Assembly (NCBI GenBank): GCA_964536265.1
Contig: CAZHVV010000001.1
Span: 1 to 64,000 of the forward strand
DNA from: JAPUDS01 sp964536265
GTDB lineage: Bacteria; Patescibacteriota; Saccharimonadia; Saccharimonadales; Saccharimonadaceae
Direction: 5' to 3'
Length of the DNA: 64,000 bases
A program made the position numbers and the translations under genes. This document shows positions 1-7,640 of this stretch, in pieces. Each line of letters begins with the position of its first letter. Position 1 is the first letter of the stretch. The notes below the pieces were generated by a model. That model was not told the origin of the DNA and ran no database searches. It was given only the letters and a program-made list of their open reading frames with translations.

Positions 1-175
1 GCATTGTCGAGTAGCTATGTTCGGACTAGATAAGCGCTGAAAGCATATTAAGCGCGAAACTAACCTCAAGATTAGATTTCCCTATGAGGACACAGAAAGA
101 TTATCTGTTTGATAGGCGCAAGGTGGAAGTACAGCAATGTATGGAGCTGAAGCGTACTAATAGTCCCATCGCCTT
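1..175 (+). rRNA. rrl: 23S ribosomal RNA, 3' end (partial)
   Basis: The last ~175 nt of a 23S rRNA gene that begins upstream of the window. The conserved 3'-domain strings AGCGCGAAACTAACCTCAAG, GATTTCCC, GATAGGC and GTACTAATAG are present in the usual order. The exact 3' end was set by eye near the ATCGCCTTTTT segment and could be off by about 10 nt. A 5S gene follows about 200 nt downstream. Confidence 0.95.
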
Positions 176-181
176 TTTATG

Positions 182-219
182 AATCAAGATTTTTGCGCGA
201 GAACGCATTAATCTTGGTT
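182..219 (+). other. Hairpin in the 23S-5S spacer
   Basis: Nine base pairs (182-190 with 211-219) close an inner TGCG/CGCA stem. It lies just behind the 23S 3' end, where rRNA processing stems are usual; a processing role is inferred. I see no tRNA in the 23S-5S spacer. Confidence 0.45.
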
Positions 220-378
220 TCGAAGGCCGTTTATAACGACCAGAGATAGGTTTTGACTAGTAATTGGTGAGTAGCATATACTTACTTTTAGAAGAACGTT
301 AGTTCTTTTGTAACTCTTAAAATTTGAACAAATTACACACCGTATGGACATCGATGATGCGCCGTCAAGCGACTCATC

Positions 379-486
<108 letters not shown>

Positions 487-490
487 TTAT

Positions 491-520
491 ATAAAAGCTC
501 TCCGAAAGGAGGGCTTTTAT
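491..520 (+). terminator. rRNA operon terminator
   Basis: A 13-bp stem with GAAA tetraloop (491-503 with 508-520), starting 5 nt after the 5S gene. There is no long T run behind it, only ATCTT, but its strength and place fit the end of the rRNA transcript. Confidence 0.75.
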
Positions 521-588
521 CTTGGGGAAGTTTATTCAGAAGAAAATTTCTTTGACATTCTGAAGTGAATGAAGTCTTGGACACTAAA

Positions 589-617
589 TTGACAAATAAC
601 ATAAAGTATGCTTAAAT
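589..617 (+). promoter_or_regulatory. Promoter for the 653 gene
   Basis: TTGACA (589-594), 17-nt spacer, TTAAAT (612-617). The perfect -35 makes this credible; the -10 matches 4 of 6. Confidence 0.5.
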
Positions 618-652
618 AGATTAGCTATCTTCCTAACAAGGATAAAACATAA

Positions 653-1687
653 ATGCTCGAACAAGTAACATCTAGTCGTCCCGAAAAAGAAACTTCACCA
701 GTTGGGCTTAGTGTAGAACCTTCTATAGTTGCTATTACAGGTATCGTAGATCGTGTGAAACAAGAAGGACCTGTGGGCTATATAGAAGGAAATGGCCTTT
801 CTAGACCATGGCAGGGGGTCGGCTCAAAGGCTGACATTTTTTCAGAATATCCATCAAGCACAGCTAGAGGGATAATTAAGGACCTGGGTCAGTTCCCCAA
901 GCCTGAAATCATAGAACAATTAAAGAGTATGACTATATCGGAGGAGGTTGCGAAGGCCTTTCTGGACATCTCGTATGCAGCGCAAAAGCGTATTGATACA
1001 GCAAGAGGTCGGCAGCAAAGAGTGGATGTCGCAGACACTTTCTTAATCAATATTTATAGGCAGATGATTATGGAGAGGCTCACTGCAGGTGGTCAGTCAA
1101 GCTTAGATATAACAAAACTTCAACATGCCATAGAAGATGAGATTAGGAAAATCGTAGAGTTACAGCCAGATATTTACGGTGGTTCCGATAAGAAAAAGCA
1201 GCAGCCACTGAGCGAATTCAGACGACTCATCGAGGGTATGAGGCTAGAAAACGCTGTATGTGATGGTCTTAGTGAGCTTGCAAAAGAAGGTGTTGTCGAG
1301 AGGGTCCATAACCCGAGGATTGATGTTGATGTCCTTGATGGGATAGATGTAGCTGTAATCTTTGATGAATCTTTTGCGGCGTTAATAGACGTCAAAACAG
1401 ACATAAGTTATAAAACATTCATTGGTGAGACACGATTCAGGTACGGTAGAAGGATAGGCGAGAAACGACCAGCTTCTGACGATTTCGTAAAAGAGATAGC
1501 CGATGGCATAGCGCTCAAGACTAGAGAAGGAGAAGATATCCGCATAGTAGTTCTCAACGGTGATAGATGGGCGTTTGATGATGAAACTCGGGGAGAATTT
1601 AGAGCTACGAGGCTAGATAGTTTAAGGATGGCGTTGGACATTATAAAAAGCCATCGAGACGAAATAAAAGGCCTTAGTGTCTCTTAG
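653..1687 (+). CDS. Hypothetical protein with PD-(D/E)xK nuclease-like core
   Basis: A 344-residue soluble protein whose family I do not recognise. The N-terminal half is mostly charged helices. The C-terminal third shows the spacing of a PD-(D/E)xK nuclease fold: E199 in a helix, D232 in a GIDVAVIF strand, then D246-V-K248 in a hydrophobic strand (LIDVKT). This supports a possible nuclease or a nuclease-like fold; no target is implied. It has its own promoter and terminator and so is monocistronic. The ATG follows AAGGATA. No neighbouring methylase or toxin/antitoxin gene is seen, so a restriction role is not supported. Confidence 0.8.
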   Translation: MLEQVTSSRPEKETSPVGLSVEPSIVAITGIVDRVKQEGPVGYIEGNGLSRPWQGVGSKADIFSEYPSSTARGIIKDLGQFPKPEIIEQLKSMTISEEVAKAFLDISYAAQKRIDTARGRQQRVDVADTFLINIYRQMIMERLTAGGQSSLDITKLQHAIEDEIRKIVELQPDIYGGSDKKKQQPLSEFRRLIEGMRLENAVCDGLSELAKEGVVERVHNPRIDVDVLDGIDVAVIFDESFAALIDVKTDISYKTFIGETRFRYGRRIGEKRPASDDFVKEIADGIALKTREGEDIRIVVLNGDRWAFDDETRGEFRATRLDSLRMALDIIKSHRDEIKGLSVS

Positions 1688-1696
1688 ATATAAGAT

Positions 1697-1725
1697 ATAG
1701 AGGAGAATATTTCTCCTCTATTTTT
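1697..1725 (+). terminator. Rho-independent terminator
   Basis: Perfect 10-bp stem (1698-1707 with 1711-1720), 3-nt loop and T run 1721-1725, directly after the 653 gene. Confidence 0.9.
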
Positions 1726-1776
1726 GTTGTGCAAAAAACTTTGAAAACATACTGCATCTTACATTATAGTGACGAC

Positions 1777-2151
1777 ATGGAATTCACACATCTGTTATTT
1801 TGGGTTCAGGACAATACGTTATCAGAAAAGTTTTATAGAAAATGCGGCTTCAGCGTTGCACGTTCACAAGATGATATATCAGTGGTACAGCTTGATGGGC
1901 TAAAGATAGAACTTGTCACAATGAGAGATGAAGATGAATTTGGGCACGATTCAATGTCTAGCGACAAGGGACGAGGGATGTATGTCTATATTCAGCATAA
2001 CAATGTCGATTCGTTACATCAAACCCTTGAGTTACAGGGCATTGTGTCTGTGGCGCCACCACGTGATTGGCCATGGGGCAGACGTGAATTTGTAGTGAAA
2101 GACCCTGATGGTTATAAGCTTTGCTATTGGCAACCATCTGATACTACTTAG
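1777..2151 (+). CDS. VOC-family (glyoxalase/bleomycin resistance-like) protein
   Basis: A 124-residue single-domain protein of the vicinal oxygen chelate superfamily: N-terminal strand with FTHLLFWV, helix LSEKFYRKCGF, and the C-terminal signature REFVVKDPDGYKLCYWQ. Members are metal-dependent lyases, dioxygenases or drug-binding proteins; substrate cannot be told. I chose ATG 1777 rather than a GTG at 1729, because the GTG lies at the edge of the preceding terminator and the homologous region begins at MEFTH. A TTATAG hexamer ends 7 nt before ATG with TTGAAA 17 nt further up, so the mRNA may be leaderless; no Shine-Dalgarno is present. Confidence 0.8.
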   Translation: MEFTHLLFWVQDNTLSEKFYRKCGFSVARSQDDISVVQLDGLKIELVTMRDEDEFGHDSMSSDKGRGMYVYIQHNNVDSLHQTLELQGIVSVAPPRDWPWGRREFVVKDPDGYKLCYWQPSDTT

Positions 2152-2165
2152 TTAAACTCTGTTAT

Positions 2166-2209
2166 ATAAGAAAAACGACCTGTCTCGCAGAGAAGGTCGT
2201 TTTTCTTAT
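2166..2209 (+). terminator. Terminator of the VOC gene
   Basis: ATAAGAAAAACGACC pairs with GGTCGTTTTTCTTAT across a 14-nt loop, giving a long stem with an embedded T tract. It could work on both strands. A small AGAGCT/AGCTCT hairpin follows at 2210-2225. Confidence 0.85.
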
Positions 2210-2303
2210 AGAGCTTTGCAGCTCTAGGTGCCTGCGTCTATGATATAGCATGACAGTAATATGTGCAACAGTTTTTTCACCATAAAAACATGAGCTGTAC
2301 ATA

Positions 2304-2332
2304 TTGACATAACCGCTTCATTATGCTAATAT
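2304..2332 (+). promoter_or_regulatory. Strong extended promoter for the KGG protein
   Basis: TTGACA (2304-2309), 17-nt spacer ending in TGC, TAATAT (2327-2332). The same arrangement, TTGACA-17-TGCTAATAT, recurs at 47371-47399, so it probably reflects the main sigma factor's preferred site here. Confidence 0.8.
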
Positions 2333-2384
2333 TTAAACATACACATATCGTGTGTGAGATTATAACGTAATGGGACAGGGGTAG

Positions 2385-2423
2385 CAGGCGAAGTCTATAG
2401 GATAGATTCGGCTGTTTTTCTTT
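2385..2423 (+). promoter_or_regulatory. Attenuator-like hairpin in the leader of the KGG gene
   Basis: Bases 2385-2398 pair with 2402-2414 (one bulge, one G-G mismatch), and TTTTTCTTT follows at 2415-2423. It lies between the promoter and the AAAAGGAG ribosome site, so it looks like a conditional terminator. Function is inferred from the shape only. Confidence 0.45.
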
Positions 2424-2445
2424 GTCTAAAAGGAGTCATAGTACT

Positions 2446-2649
2446 ATGCCAGGAACCAAAGCTGGTGGCCAAAAAGCCGCTCAAACCAACAAAGCACGTC
2501 ACGGTAAAGACTTTTACGCTACAATTGGCGCAAAAGGTGGCCGCAACGGCAACACTGGTGGATTTGCTGCAAATCGTGAGCTTGCTCGCATTGCAGGCGC
2601 AAAAGGTGGCCGAATTAGCCGCCGCACCAAAAAAATCGAAGTAAAATAA
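2446..2649 (+). CDS. KGG-repeat general stress protein
   Basis: A 67-residue basic, Gly/Lys/Ala-rich protein with two AKGGR motifs (GAKGGRNGNTGGFA and AGAKGGRISRR), the hallmark of the stress-induced KGG repeat family (GsiB-like, Pfam PF10685). Family members are small hydrophilic proteins induced by stress. Start: ATG 2446 has AAAAGGAG 8-15 nt upstream; an upstream in-frame TTG at 2422 would swallow that site and is rejected. Strong promoter, about 105-nt leader with a hairpin, and its own terminator: a highly expressed single gene. Confidence 0.88.
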   Translation: MPGTKAGGQKAAQTNKARHGKDFYATIGAKGGRNGNTGGFAANRELARIAGAKGGRISRRTKKIEVK

Positions 2650-2670
2650 CTTTTTACTCAGATATTTCAA

Positions 2671-2698
2671 AAAACCAGCCTCTTCGGGGGCTGGTTTT
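2671..2698 (+). terminator. Terminator between convergent genes
   Basis: AAAACCAGCC (2671-2680) pairs with GGCTGGTTTT (2689-2698). The flanking A and T runs let it serve both the KGG gene and the minus-strand metallopeptidase gene. Confidence 0.88.
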
Positions 2699-2700
2699 AG

Positions 2701-3174
2701 TTATTTGGTCAGTTTGGTGCGTTTTAAGCCGCATGTACGGGCATCATTGACCTGCCACGTCTGATTGCACAGTACGCAACTATAACGGTGCTCAGAGGTC
2801 TGTACGCCGTTGTGGGTGCAATTCGGACAGGTACTACGAGTATGCAGCCAGTCGCGATAGGTATCCAGCGCGTCTTCAACCGTTTCATTGTGTATGTTGA
2901 CCCCATATCCATCACCAAGAATTCGTGCTTGTTTCCATGCGTCACTCTCAAGTTTTAGAAGGTCGATGTCGTAGATATATGAGGTGTGGCCGAGAATTCC
3001 GTGACCTGTCTCGTGTAGGAGTGTAATAGCAGAATTAGCCTCTTTGGCGACGTAATATACGGTTTGTTCATTTGGCGACCAACGAAATGCATCACCAGCA
3101 CTAAATGTCAGACCCGGTAGATTAGTCTGAAGTTGTTTCAGCAAGTCGTTGAATGCCGTAGTAGTAGCAGCCAT
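2701..3174 (-). CDS. ImmA/IrrE-like zinc metallopeptidase with C-terminal zinc ribbon
   Basis: A 157-residue protein. Helix ITLLHETGHGILGH carries the zinc-binding HExxH-type motif at H54, E55 and H58, as in small M78/ImmA-type peptidases. The C-terminal ~40 residues contain two Cys-x2-Cys pairs (CPNC and CVLC), a predicted zinc ribbon for nucleic-acid or protein binding. Start ATG 3174 has GAGGAGG about 10 nt upstream; longer readings run out of frame through the kinase gene. It overlaps the last 53 bp of the broken ROK kinase and was probably its operon partner. Substrate unknown. Confidence 0.78.
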   Translation of the reverse strand: MAATTTAFNDLLKQLQTNLPGLTFSAGDAFRWSPNEQTVYYVAKEANSAITLLHETGHGILGHTSYIYDIDLLKLESDAWKQARILGDGYGVNIHNETVEDALDTYRDWLHTRSTCPNCTHNGVQTSEHRYSCVLCNQTWQVNDARTCGLKRTKLTK

Positions 3175-3955
3175 AGACAACAGCCTCCTCGGGGTATTTT
3201 GCTTGTCGAATAACAGGGAGAGGAACTTCTTCGGGTAACTGTTCCTCGAGGTATTTCTTGAGGTAGGGTGCATAGCGGTCGAAATATGTCCCGATACTAC
3301 CGCCGATGATGACAACATCTGGCATAACAACAGGTAGCATCGCCAAAAAACCGCGGGAAATTTTGTCCGCAATCTGTTTCCAGATGTGTTTGTTGGTAAT
3401 ATCGCGTGCGTATTTACCATATGTTTCGTAGATTGATTTGCCAGATGCGAAGTTTTCCCAAGGACGAACACGTCCATCCTACTCTATGAGCATCTTGCCG
3501 CCTTCACTAAGGGCCATATTTGGGTCAATTCGTCCTTCGGCAGTGATAGCAGTGCCGATGCCGGTGCTAATAGTGACGTAGAGGCAGTTTCGCGGTTGCG
3601 TGTCGAGGCGCAGAGTTTCCGACAAACCAGCGAGATTTGCGTCGTTTTCAAGCCAGATGGGAACTTTTTCACCGACAAGGTGGGCAAGTCGACCCGCAAT
3701 ATCAAATTTACGCCATCCAAGGTTCTTACAAATGACGGCTTTGTTGTCGCGTATGACGCCAGGGACGCCGATAACGATTGCGTCGATGACATGGCCTTTC
3801 AACAGATAATGTTCATGTAAAAATTCGCCCAATGTGCCAATGTAGTCATCTTCATTTTTTGGTGTTGGAAAGCGGTACTCCGTGCTTGGCTCGCCCTTGC
3901 GATTAAAGCTTGTTATCAGGGTCTTTGTGCCGCCCGTGTCAATCGTGATAAGCAT
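3122..3955 (-). pseudogene. ROK-family sugar kinase interrupted by an in-frame TAG
   Basis: Reads as one ROK kinase in a single frame: N-terminal ATP loop MLITIDTGGTKT, LENDANLAGL, the STGIGT phosphate motif, then EGGKMLIE, a TAG at 3481-3479, and DGRVRPWENFASGKSI through to MPDVVIIGGSIG and a TGA-free end at 3122. There are 158 codons before and 118 after the stop; no frameshift separates them. The position normally holds an aromatic residue, so TAC/TAT to TAG is the likely change. RF1 (prfA) is present in this window, so TAG should terminate. A pseudogene, a two-fragment protein, read-through or a sequencing error remain possible. TACACT ends 6 nt before ATG 3955, suggesting a leaderless message. 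Confidence 0.8.
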
Positions 3956-3983
3956 GAATTTAGTGTAGCATGTGCGTCACCCC

Positions 3984-4012
3984 TTGCGCCACCTCTGAAA
4001 ATCTGGTATGCT
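3984..4012 (+). promoter_or_regulatory. Promoter for the 4042 gene
   Basis: TTGCGC (3984-3989), 17-nt spacer ending TGG, TATGCT (4007-4012): an extended -10 promoter, divergent from the ROK kinase start. Confidence 0.55.
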
Positions 4013-4041
4013 TTTGTTAGTAAATCTGAGGAGAACAAGCT

Positions 4042-4479
4042 ATGCGAAATCGGAACTACGAACAGGGTGGAGTAGTCAGTTTTGTCGTTATTGCGCTGAC
4101 AGTTGCCGCACTGTTGATTGGTGGCATTTTGCTTGCAAAACAGCAGGGACGAGCAGCACAGAATACCTCCCAGACATCTTCAACTCAATCAGACGAGAAC
4201 AAGACGGCGCCAAATGACGCTACGGGCGGTAGTTCGAATCAAGAACAGGGTACATCCACAGACACAGGTGCTCCCAGTGGTTCTACATCAGGTACTTCCT
4301 CGACCGACACAGACAAAACTACCGATACGGTTGCGAGCACGGGACCATCGGTCGAACAATTGCCAAGTACGGGCATCGGCGATGTGACTGTCACGCTTCT
4401 TTCGGTGAGTGTTATTGGCGCCGGTCTGTATGCCTATCGACAATCACATAAACAGCTACGACATTCAGCGTTGAAATAA
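4042..4479 (+). CDS. Small surface protein with LPxTG-like sorting signal
   Basis: A 145-residue protein: a short basic N-terminus and a membrane segment (about residues 11-32), a low-complexity Ser/Thr/Gly/Gln/Asp linker (about 33-105), then QLPSTG, a second hydrophobic segment and the basic tail YRQSHKQLRHSALK. That is the layout of a sortase substrate: motif, membrane span, positive tail. The N-terminal span may be an uncleaved anchor. No sortase gene is present in the window. GAGGAG lies 6-11 nt before ATG. The role is unknown; a spacer or adhesin-like function is a guess. Confidence 0.75.
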   Translation: MRNRNYEQGGVVSFVVIALTVAALLIGGILLAKQQGRAAQNTSQTSSTQSDENKTAPNDATGGSSNQEQGTSTDTGAPSGSTSGTSSTDTDKTTDTVASTGPSVEQLPSTGIGDVTVTLLSVSVIGAGLYAYRQSHKQLRHSALK

Positions 4480-4507
4480 GTAAAATTATCCTCGAGACTA
4501 ATACTCT

Positions 4508-4537
4508 TTGACAACAGAGGTACTAGTGCGATACAAT
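4508..4537 (+). promoter_or_regulatory. Promoter of rpsA
   Basis: TTGACA (4508-4513), 18-nt spacer, TACAAT (4532-4537). The predicted leader is about 105 nt. Confidence 0.75.
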
Positions 4538-4613
4538 AGGAACAATTCTTTTGGACGTGTGTCGTTTTTCGAGACGGGGCGCTAACTGGAGAAAATACAT
4601 TTAGGAAGGAGCC

Positions 4614-4640
4614 TGGTAGGGCTTTTCAACAAACCTACCA
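4614..4640 (+). promoter_or_regulatory. Hairpin in the rpsA leader
   Basis: TGGTAGG (4614-4620) pairs with CCTACCA (4634-4640) around a 13-nt loop, ending 10 nt before the rpsA ATG. A purine-rich GGAAGGAG sits just upstream at 4604-4611, too far from ATG for direct use unless the hairpin brings it near. It may be the site of S1 autoregulation (inference). Confidence 0.45.
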
Positions 4641-4650
4641 AACAACGTTT

Positions 4651-5718
4651 ATGGCAGATGCCAAAAATGCAATAACAATGGATGATCTCCTCAAAGAGGA
4701 GAAAACCCAAGCCTTTGCCGCTGGAGAAGTGGTAGAGGGAACAATATTGAGTGTGCGCAAACACGAGGTTCTCGTGGATCTTGGGCCACTTGGTGTTGGA
4801 ATCGTGCCGCGTCGCGAGATTGGTTTCAACCAGAAATTGGTTGAAGGCGAACCCGTTACAGCGAGCGTGATAGAAACTGAAATGGAAGACGGCTATTCAC
4901 TGCTTAGTCTCCGAAAGGCTGCGAAAGATCGTGGCTGGGACGAGGTAAGCCGAATTGTCGAAAGTGAAGAGATTGTCGAAGTTGCAGCATATGATGCGAA
5001 CCGCGGCGGTTTACTTATTGAGCTTGAGGGCGTGCGTGGCTTTTTGCCAGTGTCACAGCTTTCAGCAGAGCATTACCCACGTGTTGGGAGCGCTGATAAG
5101 GACGAGATTCTACAACGTCTAAACGGCTTGGTTGGCAAAACAATCAAGGTACGCGTACTTGATGCTGATCGCAAGACCAACAAGCTTATTTTCTCTGAGA
5201 AAGAGGCAATCAAGGACGGTCTAAGCGAACGATTCGAAAAACTCAAAGTTGGTGACAAAGTTGGTGGTGTTATCACCGGTGTTGTCGACTATGGAGCATT
5301 CGTGAATGTTGAAGGAATCGAAGGATTAATCCACATCTCTGAAATTTCATGGGAGCGCGTCAATAACCCGAGCGACTACGTGAAGGTTGGTCAAAATGTT
5401 GATGCAAAAATCATTGCTATCGACAAAGAACGCCTATCTCTTAGCCTCAAACAACTACAGGAAGACCCATGGTTGAGCGAAGTTGAGAAGTTCAAAAAGG
5501 GTGATGATGTTGAAGGTACCGTAACGCGAATCACGCCGTTTGGTGCTTTCGTACAACTTAGCCCAGCTGTTGAAGCACTGGTACACGTGTCAGAACTTGG
5601 TGATGGCAGTGATGCAGACCCTGAAAAAGTCTTCAAGCTGAACGAACGCAAGAACTTCCGCGTACTGGAAATTGACAAAGACAATCGCAAGATTTCGCTG
5701 AGTCTGAAGAAAAAATAG
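4651..5718 (+). CDS. rpsA: 30S ribosomal protein S1
   Basis: A 355-residue S1 protein that binds mRNA on the 30S subunit. Four S1 OB domains are visible: about residues 24-85 (GEVVEGTILSVRKHEVLVDLG), 105-170 (degenerate), 198-268 (GDKVGGVITGVVDYGAFVNV) and 283-355 (GDDVEGTVTRITPFGAFVQL). Four domains rather than six is the short form usual outside Proteobacteria. No Shine-Dalgarno lies directly before ATG 4651; the leader has a hairpin instead. It starts a likely transcript with infB, 74 nt downstream. Confidence 0.95.
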   Translation: MADAKNAITMDDLLKEEKTQAFAAGEVVEGTILSVRKHEVLVDLGPLGVGIVPRREIGFNQKLVEGEPVTASVIETEMEDGYSLLSLRKAAKDRGWDEVSRIVESEEIVEVAAYDANRGGLLIELEGVRGFLPVSQLSAEHYPRVGSADKDEILQRLNGLVGKTIKVRVLDADRKTNKLIFSEKEAIKDGLSERFEKLKVGDKVGGVITGVVDYGAFVNVEGIEGLIHISEISWERVNNPSDYVKVGQNVDAKIIAIDKERLSLSLKQLQEDPWLSEVEKFKKGDDVEGTVTRITPFGAFVQLSPAVEALVHVSELGDGSDADPEKVFKLNERKNFRVLEIDKDNRKISLSLKKK

Positions 5719-5731
5719 TTTTTCTGTCCGA

Positions 5732-5756
5732 GTGAAGATGGAATGGCCGTCTTCAC
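5732..5756 (+). other. Intercistronic hairpin rpsA-infB
   Basis: A 10-bp stem (5732-5741 with 5747-5756) with a 5-nt loop and no T run after it. More likely an mRNA stability or processing element than a terminator. Confidence 0.5.
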
Positions 5757-5792
5757 GACTAACAGAGAAACGCCTAATGAAAGGAGCAAGAT

Positions 5793-7556
5793 ATGCCGGA
5801 ACGAACTGTCAGTGTACCAGAGATGGTGACGGTAGGTGAGCTTGCTCAGACACTTGATTTACCCGTTACAAAACTTATCGGCGAGCTATTTAAGAACGGT
5901 ATTGCTGCGACTATCAATCAGCGGATTGATGTTGAAACGGCGCAAATTATCGTCGACGAACTTGGCCTTGATGTTGCTCTCGAGAAACAAGAGGCGGCGT
6001 CTGCCGTTCCAGAAAAGAAACGTGAATTGAGTGATAGCGCTGTTGAGCGTCCACCAATTGTGGCGGTTATGGGTCATGTTGACCACGGTAAGACAACACT
6101 GCTCGATGCAATTCTCGATACAAAGGTTGTTGAAGGTGAAGCCGGCGGGATTACGCAGCATATTAGTGCATATCAGACGGTTCGAAACGGACGTTCAATT
6201 ACCTTGCTTGATACACCAGGTCACGAAGCTTTCTCAGCTCTTCGACAGCACGGCGCAACGCTAACTGACGTTGTGATTATTGTGGTTGCAGCCGACGATG
6301 GCGTGAAGCCACAAACCGTCGAAGCCATCAAATTTGCGCAGAGCGCGAACGCTAAAATCGTTGTAGCTATTACTAAGTCAGACAAAGAAACTGCAAATAT
6401 TGAACGCGTAAAAGCACAGCTCGCAAGCGAATATAGCCTCAACCCAGAAGAATGGGGTGGCGATACTGTCATGGTTGATGTCAGCGCAAAAACTGGGCAT
6501 AACCTCGACAAACTTCTCGATATGGTGCTGCTTGTGGCTGATCTTGAAGAGCTAAAAGCTGACATAGACGTACCAGCCGAAGGCTTGGTAATTGAATCAC
6601 ATATGGAAATCGGCAAAGGTCCGGTTGTTAGTGTTTTGGTTGAGCATGGTGAATTGAAGCCAGGACAATTTGTTGTTTCTGGCACAACATACGCTAAAGT
6701 TCGGACACAGCTAGACTATGCTGGACGCCCACTCAAAGTAGCCGGACCAGCCACGCCAGCGACCCTCACGGGCTTCAAAGCAATTCCAAGTTTTGGTCAT
6801 CGTTTTCATGTCGCGAAAAATGAGAAAACAGCTCGCTCACAAGTCGAAAAGAATCTTCTCGCTCAGCAACACGAAGCGGTGCATTCACGAGTGACTGGTA
6901 ACGACCTGTTGCGCATGATGAATCGTTCTGATTCAACACAAGACGTGAACATTGTGGTCCGAGCTGACGTGCAGGGTTCATTAACCTCTGTGACGGATAG
7001 CCTGAAACTTCTCGAAAATGAGGAGTTGGTAGTACGAATTATTGGTTCAGGAGTTGGAAATATTAGCGAAAATGACGTTCGCCTAGCCGCAAGTGCCGAA
7101 GCAATCATCTATGGTTTCAATGTTGTCCTACCACCGTCAGTCAAACGTCTCGCGATGCGCGAGAAGGTGAGTATACGCATTTTCAAGGTGATTTACGAAC
7201 TTCTCGATGATGTTCGTGAGGTCATGGAGGGTATGCTTGCCCCTGAAGTTGTCGAAACCGAGATAGGTAAACTCAAGATTCTTGGTGTCTTCCGCACAAT
7301 GAAAGAAGTGAGTATCTGTGGCGGGGAAGTGCTAAGCGGAAAAGCCACAGCAGGATTACTCGCACGAGTGTTGCGCGACAAAGAGAAGATTGCAGAAGTA
7401 GAAGTTACCCATGTACAGCGTCAACAACAAGACGCAAAAGAAGTCTTCGAAGGTGAACAGTGTGGACTTGAGCTCAAAACTTCAGGCCGCTTGTTACTAC
7501 AAGAAGGCGATCGACTCGAATTCTTTACCCGAGAACTGAAGAAGCGAACTCTTTAA
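5793..7556 (+). CDS. infB: Translation initiation factor IF-2
   Basis: A 587-residue GTPase that places fMet-tRNA on the 30S subunit. A short IF2_N domain (residues 1-60) leads into the G domain: G1 GHVDHGKT at 94-101, G3 DTPGHE from D140, G4 TKSD at 194-197. Domains II, III and the C-terminal fMet-tRNA-binding domain follow. G4 has Thr where bacterial IF-2 usually has Asn (NKxD); Rho-type GTPases also use TKxD, so nucleotide binding need not be lost. The long disordered N-terminus of many IF-2s is missing. GAAAGGAG precedes the ATG. Confidence 0.96.
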   Translation: MPERTVSVPEMVTVGELAQTLDLPVTKLIGELFKNGIAATINQRIDVETAQIIVDELGLDVALEKQEAASAVPEKKRELSDSAVERPPIVAVMGHVDHGKTTLLDAILDTKVVEGEAGGITQHISAYQTVRNGRSITLLDTPGHEAFSALRQHGATLTDVVIIVVAADDGVKPQTVEAIKFAQSANAKIVVAITKSDKETANIERVKAQLASEYSLNPEEWGGDTVMVDVSAKTGHNLDKLLDMVLLVADLEELKADIDVPAEGLVIESHMEIGKGPVVSVLVEHGELKPGQFVVSGTTYAKVRTQLDYAGRPLKVAGPATPATLTGFKAIPSFGHRFHVAKNEKTARSQVEKNLLAQQHEAVHSRVTGNDLLRMMNRSDSTQDVNIVVRADVQGSLTSVTDSLKLLENEELVVRIIGSGVGNISENDVRLAASAEAIIYGFNVVLPPSVKRLAMREKVSIRIFKVIYELLDDVREVMEGMLAPEVVETEIGKLKILGVFRTMKEVSICGGEVLSGKATAGLLARVLRDKEKIAEVEVTHVQRQQQDAKEVFEGEQCGLELKTSGRLLLQEGDRLEFFTRELKKRTL

Positions 7557-7575
7557 ATTACTGAGTTTGAAATCA

Positions 7576-7609
7576 AAAACAACCCCTCTTTTTACAGAGG
7601 GGTTGTTTT
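7576..7609 (+). terminator. Bidirectional terminator infB / DUF11 protein
   Basis: AAAACAACCCCTCT pairs with AGAGGGGTTGTTTT around TTTTAC. It lies between convergent genes and has A/T runs on both sides. Confidence 0.92.
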
Positions 7610-7640
7610 ATGCATGAGTGTTTGAGCGGTCAGTCTCTTA

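Noticed and set aside
3479..3481. Alternative genetic code (TAG as sense)
   Set aside because: prfA is intact and other genes here appear to end normally at TAG; known CPR recoding concerns TGA.
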